64,000 bases of DNA from Agelaius tricolor (taxonomy: Eukaryota > Chordata > Aves > Passeriformes > Icteridae): contig JALJCS010000035.1 of assembly GCA_023055355.1 (NCBI GenBank), positions 2,852,001 through 2,916,000 on the forward strand, read 5' to 3'. Position numbers and translations under genes: made by a program. Position 1 is the first letter of the stretch, and every line of letters begins with the position of its first letter. Of this stretch, positions 26,437 to 41,400 are shown piece by piece. The notes beneath the pieces were generated by a model that had not been told where the DNA came from, ran no database searches, and saw only the letters and a program-made list of their open reading frames with translations.

Positions 26437-29400
26437 TAATCACTAAAATTTTATATATTAATTAACTAAAATTATTTATGCAATCTCTGATAAATAACAA
26501 TTGAAGCAGGAGTACTGAAAAGATTTTAGCAAGCTCTGATGGTGCTCTGAGACTGAGATAATACAATGGAAGTGGTCACAAGCCTATACAGTAACATTTC
26601 AAATAGTATCCCCTGCTGGAAGAAGAGTCACATGATGAACCATATTTTTGACTTATTTTTTTTTAGGAAACTAAAAGGAAACAATCTTTTAATCGATTTT
26701 GGACAAAGAGCAGTACTTCCTTATTGAAAAAAGTAGCAGCACTTCACTAAACCCTTCAGAACTCCCATTTGACACTTGGTGTGTGACATTAGCACGGGTG
26801 GCTTTGCTGCTGCAGTTTTTGGTGTCTCCCAATAAGTAGCACCATTGTTAAAAAGTAATAACCGTGTCCAAAAGCATCACAAAAAATTGTGCTGAGGAGA
26901 AAAATGCCCATGTTCTGGCCTGATGTGAAAAGCAGATTTTAAAGCTGTGTCATCTGTTAGAGTGGGGAACTCCCCAGTTGCGTGCAGTGGGAGATGAGGT
27001 GCCTGTTATTAGTGAAGAAAAGTTATTTTTTCATGTGTCTGACAGAAATGCTGAGTACAAGGAGAGCTGTGTAAATGAGCATTGCTGCCCTGCATGCAAG
27101 GGTGGAAAATTGCAGTCTTGGCTCTGTGCAGGCAGAATTACTCTCCACATCACAACTCTTACGTGCCAAACTTGTCTCTTTCTCTAGAATTTTACCACAA
27201 CTTGGGTCCAAATTTCCTGTCACCCCTGTGTTTATCCTTCCTTTTTAAGTGTATGAAAACTGAAAACGGAGTGACAGCCTTAAAGTTCTGAGCTAATCTC
27301 AGAGTGTAAACAGGGGGAAATTATTCTTAATGAGCCCCAGATGGAATCGTGCATTGTAAAGCACCGGCCCTTCTGAATACAAACTGTGCCTCTGAACAAA
27401 GTGTCTGGAGCTCAGTTTCATTCTATTTTTGTGATAAAAGGTCACAAAAAACACGCACTGAGGAGGTGTCAAAATACCCTTTTGAGCACAGGAGACTGCA
27501 GGCCATGTGGAAAGCTCTGAGGTAAATGTAGCTGTTAGGCACTCACTGATGCAATTTTCCATGTTTCCCTGCCAGAGCACACAAATGTCATTCCATTCAG
27601 AAAGGCAAGTGGTTGTAATAATGCCTGAGAGGTAAAAGGCCAAGTAGGAATTTGGGTTTTTTTGGAATGTGAATTAAAATACTGTCAGTCTGTCAAATAA
27701 GCTATCAAGATGCTGTGGGGAAAATTGGGATAAAATACAGGCACTACAGGGGGTTTTTTGTTTGTTTTTGGCTTGATATAGTTAAGGCTGAACAGAGATC
27801 AATATTTGATCTAAAAAGCAGAGAAAAAGTGGTGGAGCCTGTGATTAATTACACTTTATAAGCTATTTGAAAATTCACCCCATACCCCATGTCTAATTAT
27901 ATTTTCTGCTGGTCTGTTATTAAATATCATTTACAATTTACCACCTCTCTTCCATTTGACTTCCCCATCATCTTTGTTTAACTGCATTTCTCTGTGCCAA
28001 GACGTTTGGATGAAAGCAACCTTTTGGAGTTTCCTTTAACCTGTTATTTCCTAAACAATAAAATAAATCCTAATGGGCTCTGGGTCCTGTAATCAAGGCA
28101 AAATGATGGAAAGGCATTTGGATGAGAGCCAAGAAATGAAGTGACAGATCTGCAGAAAGGGAGACTTAAGAATATCTTGGATAATCCTGTAGAAAAGCTA
28201 TTAATAGCTATTTAATTCTTCCCATTCACCAGTTTTAGGCTCCTCTGAGGAATTTGAGTGATTTTTTCTGTCCAACAATTACCCTGATGGTGCTGACTGG
28301 TTTACAAAATGTTGCAGCCCAGTTTTCCTTGATGGCCCTGACCAAAAGGGAGGACCAAGCTTTTCCAAACTGAAAGCTTTTTCCCCCTGTGGATTGATGC
28401 ACTTCTCCTGTCTTATTTGTCATTGCTCTTTCTTATAAGTGCATGTATTCATGAAATAATGGTAGATCTCCCATTTTCACCAGTCAGGCTTCTCTGCACA
28501 GGCTCAATCTCCACTGGTTGTGCTCGCAAGGATCTGCCACCTCTGCCAGAGTGCCTGTGAGCTGGGACAGGGCAGGGACTGGGGCAAGGCTGGGTAGGGA
28601 TGGCTGAGGAAGCTGGGACAGACTGATTCTGGTTTAGCAGGAAAAGGCAGCTTTTATATCATGTATATGCCTCTACAGCCCCATGGTGTTTTCTGTCCAA
28701 GTGAGCAAATGAAAGGACTTTCAGCCTGAAGTGCTGCTCGTGGCCATCCCAGCATGACCTTAGCAGGTGTTCATGGTTACAGCATTGCACAGGGCATCAC
28801 TTGCATTAAAACTCCTCCAAAAATTGCTGTTGGTCCCTCTAGGAACGTAACAAACCCCTCAGGGAAACCTCCAGGCTTTGCCTTGGAAAGATCCTGCTGA
28901 TGCTCCTCATCCTAACTGTTGTTGGGAGGTGCTTGAAGCTCTTTGAAAAATGCTGAGGTGGCTGCAGTTGGAGCACAGTTTGCTGCCAGGAGTGAGGACA
29001 GCAAGCAATGAGAAGGATCATAGATAATTTAGCCAATCCCTGAACAAGGAGTTACTTTAACTCAGGTTGGGGTTCTGCCTGACACCCCATGGTGTATAAA
29101 AAAATCAGGCCCTCATCTGTACAACCATCAGCACACCAAGCAGTACCTGCCCAAAATACTGGGTCAGCAGAAACCTCTCCCTGTTCAGTGGGAATGTGAA
29201 AAAGTGAATATGATTTTGCATTTGGCTGGTTAGAGCAGGGCAAGGGCAGGCTGTGCTTTTCTCTGGGAGCTGTAATTAGTTTATGCCTTTTTGCAGCAGA
29301 GGATGTGGGGTTGGGTTTTGCCTATAATATGGAAAATTCTGCATGTAGTCCAGTAACATGTAAACTGTGCAATTTAATTGTATTTATTATTGCTGAAAGC

Positions 29401-32400
29401 TATTGATGTGGTAGCCTATTGCTGAAATGCTGGGTTAGTAATTGATACTTTTAGCTATGGATATTAATTTTCAAAAAATACATTCAAATATCCCTTTAGT
29501 GGTTAAACAGCTTTCTCTTTCAGAGCTCTGTTGTTTCACAAGGATTCCTGGTGTTTAAAATGCCATCTGGATCCAATAATAGATCTCAGCTGGGAAGGAA
29601 CTCTTGTGTTGCAGCAAACTTACACGCTCAAGAGCCCTAGGAAGTCCCATCCCTGCAGGATCCATAACACAGTCAACATTTTCCTCTGAAAAATCCATGG
29701 CAGTGCTGCTCCTTTGTAATGTGAGAGGCCACTGCTGAGCAGTGCAAGGCACCTGCTCCTTCCTAGGCCTGAGTACACTTTATTCCACAGCATTTCTGCC
29801 ACTTGAAGGAAAGCAAAAGAGCCCTTGGAACCAAACAGCCTTTTTTGAAAGATCCTTTTACTTCTGGAGTAACTCTTCTTTAATATACATATTAACAGTT
29901 GTCTTGAAGAATGTAAATGCTTATCCAGAGGAGAAGGAATTGCTGAGATGTGTCCTAATCATAGATCAGAATCAAAATCTGGCTCCTGCAGGAAGCTGAT
30001 ATCTGCTGCACTTGTGCCCTGAGACGTGGCTGTGTGTGACCAGAAAAAAGGTTTGAACTTTTCTGCTGGCTCAGTATTCCCCTTCACAATAAGGAAAATA
30101 TAGAAAGAGCTACAAGATAAATGGAAAGAAATTGATTTTGTGTTTTTCTTGTCTTCTTGGTGGCTGTGGTTGCTGGCTGCCACTCCAGCTTCTCCCAGAT
30201 TTCTTTTGTGGCTTTCAAAGTAAGTTCACATAAAGCATAAATTGTGTAAAGTTGTCTTAAAGTTTTCTTCTGCACTGCAGCTCTTAAACCAGAAGTCAGA
30301 CAAATGTCTACAAATACCAATAGCTGCAGATGAGCTGCCCTTAGTGAGCAGAATGCATTTAATTCAGAATGTGGGAATTCAAGTCAGTGTCACACATGAA
30401 CCAGAGTGAGGGCAGGAGCTGCAGAGTCCAGAGCTTGACTGGATTCTGATTTCTCCCAAGATTCACATGTTCAGCTGAGTGGTCTGGAGTTGTTTTCCAG
30501 GGTTCAGAGAGGTTTTTGTCTCATTTCTCCTCCACTCCCACACCCCTCTGGCTACTCAGCCTGGTGGGGATGAGAAATAGTCACTGAACTTTATTGCTTT
30601 CATAACTAGAGGGCCAGTCCAGCACTTTAATTAGAGAATCTCATTTTCTTAATTATGGAAGAAACTCAGAAGCTGTAGTAATAGGGGAAAATTTCAATTA
30701 AGATTTTTTTTTAACTTGTACTCTTATTTTTCTGTGTTGAAATAGAATGGTTAAAATTGAGGTTTATGACCTGGTTATTCATATGTGTCATACTGTCTAC
30801 AAAAACAAATTTATTTCAATCTCTCCACCTTCTTTTCCTTTAAAATTTTGTAATTTTATCTTTCAGCTTCCTGTTGTTGCTACACTTAAATGTTTTCTTT
30901 GACCTACCTGATTTTATAAAAAGGGAGCTTTTTAGTCTGGTAAAAACCATGTGACCTTTTAAACACCATAGTGCAGGAAGAAATATCTGTGTTTAAACAT
31001 GAAAGAATGAAATGTTCTAGTATTTCAAGAAGTAGTAGCTTTGCAAAATATAAATAAACACTACTTTTTTTTACCTTCTGTGGAGGGACTTTAAAGGTGG
31101 GTTTCTGCTTTCGTATGGAAATGGAAAATGGAAATGGAAAAATGGAAATTAGTGCTATGAGCCATATAATTGCCCTTCTGACACTGCATCACTTGCATGA
31201 AGATTCTCTGATTTTTAAGTGGAAAATGTTGAAATGATTGTGAAATCCCTCATTTTTCCTAGAGCCTGCTAGACCCACAATTGCAAGAACTTTTATCCTG
31301 TAGTGTTTTCAGCAGCAGTGGGTGCAATCCCATAAGGATGAATGTACTATAGAAGGAAGTTTCAAGAAAAAAAACCAAATCAGATGTTGCCTCATTCTGA
31401 GGTTGCCTTTATTGCAGTTTTTATTGAAGTCTGTCATTATGGTGCCTGAGTCACCTTTCCTAAATAGAGACCAGCATTTGTATGACAGCCAGAGAAAGAA
31501 GGACAATTCCAGTAAAATGAGAAAAAAACCCTTCTCAAGTCACTGATCCCTTGCAGTACAAACTATTTGGTTACATGGAACTTTAGGCTGCACAAACTGT
31601 TTAGCAGCTGTGTCTCTCTTTCTTTTGGATTCACCTGCACCAAGCTTGAGATCCCAGTCAAAATGAAATAATGTTGATTTTTCCACCTCTATGCTTGCCC
31701 TTCATTTATAAACAGCACTGCTCATTCAGCAGCATTAGCTGCATTTATTTCATGAACCATTCAAGAAGTTCATTGGGATATACACAAATAATGGTATAGA
31801 ATCAGAGATGGGCTTGGGTTGGAGCTTCAAGATTTTCTTGTTTCACCTCCAGGACACTTTCAGGTTGCTCCGAGCCCCATCCAACCTGGCCTTGGGGAGT
31901 CCACACCCTCCAAATTGTATTTATGAGTAGCAATTCTGTCGAACCATATTAATCTGGCAGAGAAATAAAACACCTTCAGATGTAACTGAGTGCTGATCTA
32001 ATAAGTGTTTTCTGTTGCAGGGTGTCCCAGAGGATTTGTTGTTTTTTTATGACCATCTCCAGAAGGGCGGCGGAGTCCTTCGAGTGAACCATTGCCTCCT
32101 GCTCTACCGGTACCACCCCCAGGCTGCCACGCACTCTGTCCTAGAGTAAGCTGTGCTTTCCAGGAGAATTGCAAAGTTGGATTTGTCTTGGATCAGCAGC
32201 AGCAAAGATGGTGAAACTGCATTGGGGTTTTTAATTAGGATTTTTAATACGTAAAAATTTCACTGTCGTGTTTTTTGACGTATGAACCATAATGTAAAAC
32301 AATATTTTTTGAAATGTTGTGGCTTAATTTCAAAATCAACCGCCTCAATATTTAAAAAGTAAACAGAAACTTGTAGTACCAACAAAAAAGGTCTTTTGAA

Positions 32401-35400
32401 AAAAAAAAAAAAGAACCAGACCAAAACCAAACCTTTAATCTGATAATGTGCTGCCTTTACATATATTATTTTCTTATTTTAAAGGGTCTAAACCACCTAA
32501 ATCAGATAATGAGGTTTGAAAAATCCTTGAGGATGTTTAGGAGTAATTATCTCAGGTGCTTCCTTGTAAGCTGCTTTTGTTGCCTGCTGCCTTTCTGGGC
32601 TGCTCAGCCCCTAGAGGAGGTGTTAAATTGCTGATTCCTCTACGTGCTGCAAGCTGAGCCCAAGCTGTTCCCTTCTCTTATGCAGTGACATTAATAAAAA
32701 ATTACATGAGTTGTGCTGTCCTTTAGGAATCCCATGCCAGAATCACAGTGGTAATTAAGTAAACTGTTTTCTTACTGATTAATGATATGAGTACACCTTT
32801 CAGTCAGTCCTGTTTTTATGGCTTTGTAGAACTGACCAGTAAAAATGAACATTTCTGTGTACATTTTTGTTGTCCATCCCTGTATTGCTGCACATAGTGT
32901 AAAACAAATAAGTCCCATAAATAGCACAATCATGGTTAATGTCACTACAGATCTTCATAAATGTGAATATCTATATAAAATCATTTAACTATGGAAAGGT
33001 CATTCCAGCAAATAGTACATATGCTTTTGCTTTTGCAAACAAGCATGAGATAAATTATTTTCCCCTTTATTCATGTTGAGATGTAAAGATTTCTTTTTTT
33101 TTTCCTCTTTTACTGTGTGATCCTTTTGGCACTTAGTGACCAACTTTTCAGCCATGCATTATGGGACGCTAAAAACTCTTGGAAGCCTTTTGCTTCTGTC
33201 TGTGGGAAAGCATCTAATTCTTGGAAATTAATTTGTTTTGAATTTACTGCAAGCTGCTGCTTATTCAGATCTCCAAGGCTGTGTGGCACAAGCACCCTGA
33301 ATTACAGCATCCTGGGGGAATGTGGAAATGCTGTGAGCTCTTTCAGATGTGCAGGGTGCCTGTCCAAATTGGCGCCTTTCTTGTCTCATTCTAAGAAATC
33401 AGGAGAGCTGCTCTTCCTCTTGGCTTCCTGCTGGTACTACTGGGGATGATATTTGGGGTGGCTTTCCAAAACATGAGGTTGTGCAACAGCTCCTTGTCCT
33501 GGCTCATTCTCTTGTTTGTTGCCCGAGTTCTGAAGGGTTGCCCAGTGTTTGTGTCTGGAGACCGAAATGAACGTTGAGCAAAAAAGAGATGAATGGACTC
33601 ATCACAAAGGTTTAAGTTTATAATTTAAATTTGGTCTCGCCTAATTTGCCTCTTGGTCATTGCACCTTATTTAATGCATGTTCTGGCTTTTCTAGAAGCC
33701 TTTTTCTTTATATGGTGTCTTTTGTTGAGCAGTTTTCTCTGGTGTTTTGCTTTTTGCCATTGGCGCAGGTCATCTTTTAAATTTTGAGTTAGCCTTGGAA
33801 GTAGTAACTCACCAGCCAAATTAATATCTTGTCTGAGATCAAAATGATGTTGTAGGAAAGTTGATTTTTTTTTTTTTTAAGACTGGTTTCAGTCTTAAAA
33901 ACCATAGCAGGACATTTTTATACAAAGGTGTGTCATTCATTCTTTCCAGTCACTCGTAACCTGTGATGGTTTCAGTTTATGTGGGTGTCTTCCAGAACCT
34001 TCCAGGGGGAAAGAAGCCTCACAGCATTTTCAGACTTCCTAAAATATGTGTAAAACTGCTTGGCAAGTGACATTTGGTTCTTTTATTGTTTTAGTTAGTA
34101 CATATAATTGTAAACAATCATGTGCTTTAGGTCATTTCCTACGATTAGTATCCTTCTGGAACACATATCTGGAGTTGAGAATATCTGTGAAGCAGGAAAC
34201 TAAATCTTATTTGCATTCTCCCTTACCCTGGAGGCATCAGTCTGCATTATTAAATGTTTTGGGTGTGTGACAGAATCTGTATGAAGTTCAGTGTCTGTGT
34301 TTAGATTTCATTAGGTGCACGCAGAAATATGAATGTTCTCATTGTCATCTCATCCAAAGCCTGTGATGGATATCTGCTGGATTTTGAGAAACTTCTCTCA
34401 GCTAGGAATTCACAGCACAAAATCCCACTTTTCATATCTCTTGGATCTAAATCACTTTATTTGGTGTTGTACCCTAGGGTTGTGTGTACTCAGTGCTGCA
34501 CGGCCACATTAAATTGATGTGAGACCATAGCAGAGTTTAGAGTGAGGAATACTGGAGTAAGAAAGTCTAATGTATAATAAAAACATGTTAAAATTGGTAG
34601 ATTATTATCTTGCCAAAGGGGAGAGAAAGGAACTGTATATACAACAATACCACACTGTGAGATGAAAGTGAGCTTGGATTGAGGTGAGCAATAAAACATT
34701 GCACTTGTCTTCAGGTAGTGCAGCTCATCAAGACAGGTGGTTGGGGCATGCACTAATCCTTGGAGCAGTTTACAAGTTTTTAGTCAAGACAAATTTAATA
34801 CATATGGAAAAGAGGGTTTGTACTTTCTGTCCAAGATCTGAGCAATTCCCTCTTACACAGAAAAGGTGAAGTGCACCTTCAGTAATTTCAGTTCCCCTGT
34901 GCTCAGAATGAGCATGATGCTGCTCTGCAGAAATAAGCAGAATTACATAATCTATTGAAAACATCTGGTTTCAGGCACTGGGAGCTTCAAGTGTCATCTG
35001 AGCGAAGAGGAACAGGCATTAGTGTGAAACACACATTTGGCTGTTCCAGAGGTGCTCTGAGGCCAGGCCTTGGATCTGTGGTGAGCACAGGAATGCCTCC
35101 TTCATTTCCTGCACAAACATACACGGCCAAAAATAGGCAGGAGAGAGGAATAACATACTCCTGTAGAGCTGAAATTAAGATGAGGTCAACTGCATTTTTA
35201 TCTTCTATGCTTGCATTTGGCACTTCAATTAAACATGGAAACTAATGACCTCATTAGATTCTTGAAAAGTAAATGCCATTAACATTGATAGTCTCTGTCT
35301 CTCTTAATAAGCCTTTCATGAAAAATAGGCCACAATGCAAACCATGCCTCAGCTAATGACCCGTGACCTGAAGATGAACTCAGACATTAATAGAACCTAT

Positions 35401-38400
35401 TAACAGTGTAAATGTAATAACTCAGTGGGACGATATAGTCCAGCAATTAATAAGTTCACATGAAGTTCAACAGAACAACAACGGCAAAAAAAATCAGTTT
35501 ATTCACCAGTGTGGCCAAGGTTCAAACAGGATTTATTTCTGAATTTCCTGTGGATGGTAAGGGCCTTGAATTCTGTGTGCAGCACTGGCTGTAAGGGATC
35601 TGCTTTTTCAGCTCTCACTGTGATGGTGAAGTTCTCTGGTTTATCCATCAGGTGAGATTCACCTCTCATCCAGAACTCTCTTTCCCTGCTATCAATAAAA
35701 GGGCCCTGGAAGAGGATGCTCACTTGGGCAGCTGCTCTTCCTGCCTGCTGTTACCTGAGCACCGTGCAGGGCCAGCACAGGGAGAAAAGGTCAGATTTAT
35801 GGGTCTATAGTATTTCTGTGGATGGCAATCCATGCCTAAAATTCCAGCACTGTTCAGGATATTGGGCTTGTATTTCTGCATTGCTCAAGTACTTGTACAT
35901 TTGTCTTTGCTCTGTGGATTCACTTATGTGGCCTCACTGGGGGAAGGAGGGGAAAGGCAGTGCAACAATATGGCGAGGTTTGACTGAGCTCAGACATTAA
36001 ATCATGTTGCTTTTATTGTCACATTATCTTTCATTTCAAAATAGGAGTAGAGCAGATGTTTCTTGACTCCTGTATTCAGTCAGTAGGGTCACCACACATT
36101 TTTAACAGAGCTCCATTGTTGCATTTCTTGGGTGGATGGTCTGGTAATAACTACTTGGGGCTGAGGAACACACGGTGTAGTCATTCTCACCCTCTGCATG
36201 AATACCCTCGTTTCACTCCTGCAGGATTTTGGCTCCTCTTCTTCCTCCTAGGCTCCATAACTGATGAGCATTCAGGGGCCAGGGCAAGTGAGATCTGAGG
36301 AAAATTATGTGAGCCTCAAGAATGACATTTTGAGTGGAAATACTCCTAACATTTCTTTTAAAAACTGTGACAACAAAATGAAAGGAACAGGGGAAATAAT
36401 GTATTTCAAGATTTGGGGTCAAGAAAGAGCGTTAGGATATGGGGACAAATTTGTACATTGAGAAGAATTTTGTCCCACCTTCTGGCTGAGGAAAATCTTG
36501 TGAACTGAATACAGGCTTGGACATGGTACTAAAGGCTGCTGCAAATTGCTTACTCTAATCTTTTGTGAGATGGGTAGGAAAAGCTGTCTTGATTTGGAGT
36601 GGTACAGAGTAATAATACCTCCTAGGTTTTGCTGGTGGCTGTGAATATGTAATGATGCATAATCTGAAAATGGCTGTGAGAATCATCTCTGAGTAGTGGT
36701 TTGTACAACTTCTGGATCGTTTCAGGCATTTTCTTTAATTACCCTTTGCACGTTGCTGCAGCTCCTGTCTGCTGCACCTGCACTGGCTGCTGAAGGATGG
36801 GAAAATGGCATTCCCTTATGCCTCGAGGCAGGAATCCCAGTTATCTCTTCTGGAAACATCAAAAAAAAAAAAAAAAAAAAAAAGTGGCAACTTAGGTGAA
36901 CCAGAAACCTGAAGGGAATAACCGAAACTCTCTCCTTTGACACCTGTAACTCCCTGCTGCCTCAGCCTGTGGGATTGTTTGTGCAGAGGGAGTTCTCACA
37001 AAGATGAAGCCTGTGAGTGCCACTCTAACGTCTCCCCTCAGTTCTGTGTTTAGCTGGTGTCTCAGCTTGCACTGTTAACAGTATTTCAGGGTTAACTCAA
37101 GACTTCAAAGTGTTTGATAGAGTTTTTTCATTGAAAACACACAATATGGAGGTGTGAGTGTCACTGTGATATTTGATGAAAAATCCCTTCGCCAGGATTT
37201 TTCTCCTGAGAAGCTGAGAAGCCTCAGAAAAGAAATGTAAACAATAATTATCTGATTGCTTGGAATGTGTTTTGGAGGTTACTTACCAGCAGGTGCATCT
37301 TTGATTGGTTCCATGTGAATTGTTTTTAATTAATGACCAATCCCAGTCCAGCTCTGTTGGGATTCTGGTCAGTCACAGGTTTTTATTATCATTCTGTTCT
37401 AGCCTTCTGATGTCTCCTTTCTCTTTCTTTAGTATAGTTTTAGTATATCATTTTCTTTTCATATCATATCATATATCATATCATCCTTCTGAGAACTTGG
37501 AGTCAATTCTCATCTCTCACCTTGTCCTGGGACCCTCACAACACCACAACAATGTGAGCTTCAAATGCTTTTCTGTGGGCATTGTCATAAGAATGGCTCA
37601 TAGTGATGCAAGCAAAACATCCCAACTGCTGGGTATACTGGCTTTGTTTTTACAACAAAGTACATATTTAAGAAAGTTTTTTATTGTTGTTAAATGAAGC
37701 TGTCTGACAATATTCTTGTGGTTGAACAACAACCCAATTAATTTGGAGTTTAATACCTTTCATACCCTTTTATTTCAGAGTGCAGTTTTCTTACAAACTT
37801 TGCCCACTTGCTTTTCCAGGAGAACATTGATAGGTGAGATGAGTCAGTAAATCTCCTTCAGTCTGAAATCTCCATGTGTGGTTAACAGCTCTGAGATTTG
37901 GTCTGATTGAACTTTACCTCAGGAGGGCACTGAGGGTCTCATGGCCTGGACAGCAACCACAAGTGTCTGGAAGAGCCAACACTGCTGTGCTGGGACAGCT
38001 TCATGAAAATAAAAACATCTTTTATAAGCCTGCAGGTAGATTGCAGTGTTTGCACCTAGAAATTTGTTACAAGTTCTTTTCATGCCTTGTAAGGCTGCCT
38101 GGTTTTTTAATTTAGTTTCTTTAATGTTGTAAACTCAAGTGGAAAAGAAACTTGCCAGTGCCACTCAAGCCAACAGTTCCTTTAGAATGTAATATGGTGT
38201 TATCTTTCTGAAGTCACATTTCAAAGGAAAATCACTTTTAAAAGCTCTCCATTTATGTGCAAAGCAATAATCTTCCTTTTTAGACACACACAGAAATTCT
38301 AAAATGCCTAGTAAAGTGATCCTGGAAAAATACTTGACCTTCATATTTTGTTTCTTAAACTTTCCTTTGGGACTGCAGTATGCTCTCATGAACATGGAAA

Positions 38401-41400
38401 AAGGCAAGTGTCAAAGGATGCCAGCAGCACTTAAAGCTTTTCAGCAGGAATGCATCTTGTGGTTGCATTAAAAGAGATTTTTGATCAAATCCAAAATTTT
38501 CTTTTTCCCCATTAGTTGAAATGCTGGTGCAGAGCCATCATCCTTGGAGCTGTGAGGAAATTTTATTTGTGCACGAGGTCTTTTCCAAGTTATCAGAGCA
38601 GGATCAGTGATGAAGGATGAAGTGAGCAGGATCTGGCTGTGCTGAAGTGAAGTGGGGTCACTGGGTCCTATGAGGGTTGTGTGGTCTTCAGAACATAACT
38701 GGGACTGTGAAGGAATGATGCAAACAAGAAAATGGAAAACTCCACTTGAAGTTTGCCTTAAATAAGGAGACAGCACTAGGGGTCCATCAGAATTTCCTGA
38801 AAGAAAGTTACAGCTCAAGGTGCCTTGTTCAGAGATGGATGTTGGGAAGAATCATTTGTCAAATTGAGGAAATCAATTTATTCTGTCTAGGAAACTGTTT
38901 AATAAGGCTGGGGTGGGTTCCTAGTTAATGAATATGAAATGAATGCTGGAAATAAAGCAGATGTTTTTAACAGCAGGCAGTTTTCTTTAATCCATGATAA
39001 ATGTTGCAGTCTTAAATATTGCATTATGGGCTAGAACACACACTCAAAAAAAAGCTGTGGTTGTCCAAGTGGATTTGCCAGTTGGGAGAAATGGACCATG
39101 AACAAACTGCTTTCCTTGACATTGTTTTCTCTTTCTGAGAACCTGTCTTGAACTTGTGGAAGATGTCAGGAGCTCTTCAGTGTCTAAGGCTGTAAACCTG
39201 ACCAAATGTTTTTTGTGTGAGAACTTCCATGGAATTTCTTTTCTACACTTCCCTCAGAAATTTCCAGCCTAATGTTCTGATGTGATTTTTGGAATTTTTT
39301 TTGGAATTATATGAATCCCTTTGGTCAGGTTTACCTGTAGGTGAGTGTGTGCATGTGCACATAGCTCTATAATAATGCTAAAACAAAATCTGCCCTTTTT
39401 TCCACCTCTCCAGGGAAACCATCTGGAATCACCGAGTCAGGTTCCTCGAGGACAGAGTCCTGAGCTCCTGGACATCATTCACCATTTGGAATGCTGGCAA
39501 GCAAGGCAAGAAGCTCTACAGGAGCTTGTCACCAGCTAATCAGAAAAAGGTGAGCTGGAAAGTGACATTTGTACAAACCCACTTCTTCTTCATATTCTTC
39601 TAATCTGACCCAGCAAAATTCTCATAAGAGATTTTGTCCCCAAAGTTGTAGTTGATAATTAACACAAATTGGGGCAATTCTCCATATTCTGTGTGATGTA
39701 TTTCTTCTTTTAAAATGGCATGGTATTTTATTTAGAGCTCATGGTGGGCATGGAGAGCAAGAAATGCACCATATCCCTGGTAAGCACAGTGGAGGGTGAG
39801 ACACAGCTGTAATTAGCAGGTTCCCAGGGGGAGTAGAGCAACTCTTTATTTGGGTTGTATGGTGCTGAACTCCCTTGCCCAGGGTCATCCACAGCTGTGT
39901 AATATTTGCTCAGTTCCAAAGTGGATACTGGACACATCCCTGGCCACTGTGACTCCCTTTGGAAAGGGATTGATTGCCATAAAGGATTTGATTGCCAAAA
40001 AAAGGGTTTGGTGTGGGCTGAAAGGGAGAGCAGAAGCTGCTGGACATGGCTGTCCATTCACATTCAGCTGAAAATGCTGGGATCTGGCAGTGGCAGGTAT
40101 TTCTCAGGATAGATTTGTCCAAGAGTCTAAATACCTTATTTTTATAACATATTCCTGTGTGCAATAACTTTGTGTTAGATAAAGGCTTTAGGGCTAATGT
40201 CAAATGGCTGTTACTTATAAAGAGCCACAGAACATTCATTTTATTGCTGCATGTGTTTTTCTTTTCTTAAGAATATAGATGGGAAGACAAAATGACAAAT
40301 ACATATAAAAACCTGATTAATGTTGTGGCCCTCAGACCACACACATATAAAAAAATAGAAGACATTTGTATACACACAGTTAGAATTACTGAATAGGCAT
40401 GGGAGTAAATGTACAAAGTAAAAACTGAACTGAATTTCCTGCTTGATATTCCAGTGCCAATGCAGAGCCATCCCTCAGTCATTGCCATCATGTGGCAGTG
40501 GGTGAGCTAGATGAAAAGATATTAAATGAATCAATTCCTTCATTCAGAGAGGACAGACCTGTCCATTAAATATGATTTTTTAATTGATTGATTTATTATG
40601 ACATTTATGTTCTATATATTATTTCATGATTATATATAATAATAATAATGACAATTATATTTTATTTATAGATATAAAAACCTATAAAAGTATAAAGCCA
40701 ACTAAAATTAAGTTTAGAATATAGCTGTCTAAACTTAATTTTAGTTGGTTTAATACTTTAAGTCAGTTTAGGCTCCTGAGATTTGTTGTTTGTTTGTCTG
40801 CATACTTTTATTGAGATGCAGAATTTCATCAGAAGTCCTGACTGACTTTGGCTGGACTGTGGAGTCACTGCAGGGTTGTTTTCTCAATTGGCACCAAGTA
40901 CCTGCAGAAAATTTGGGACACACACTCCTAGGATAAAAAAAAAAACCTCAAAAAACCCCTCCTACATACATCTTGTATTATTTTGTAATTTTGAAACAAA
41001 CCTGGACCCTACTAAATCCTCAGGAAGAGAATTAAATCATTTGAACTGTCAGGCTTAGGGTGTGTATGAAAACATCTTTTTCAAGCAAAAAAGAATGTTT
41101 CTAGTATTTTTAGAACCTGGTAAACAAAGCAATTGCATTTCTTCTGCTGACAAGGTCTTTGTGGGATGTTGAAAAGCCCAGCTCTGCCCTGTGCCAAAGA
41201 GCATTGTTTCTTAGAAAACAAAATTCAGGCAATTCCAGGAAGCAGCAGTCTGTCTGTGTTCATACTCACTAACAAATTATTACTTTAGTTTGTTTGGGAA
41301 ACAGTGTGAATGTGAGCTGTGGTTATGTTAAAAGAGAAAAGAACACCTCAGCAATTCTCCCTTTTCCCTCAGCCATCTGTATACTGAATATTAAAATGAT

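Larger units (their letters stand above)
23861..32020 (+). other. B3GNTL1: B3GNTL1 intron (8.2 kb)
   Basis: Bounded by donor gtgagt and acceptor tctgttgcag. Contains TG/TA dinucleotide runs (24855-24898), an (AAT)n microsatellite (26381-26433), an atggaaa run (31114-31150) and a CR1 fragment (31794-31920). No nested gene seen. Confidence 0.85.
32146..39413 (+). other. B3GNTL1: B3GNTL1 intron (7.3 kb)
   Basis: Contains a poly(T) run (about 33866-33880), a 23-base poly(A) run (about 36860-36882) and the solo LTR at 37159. No nested exon recognised. Confidence 0.85.
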
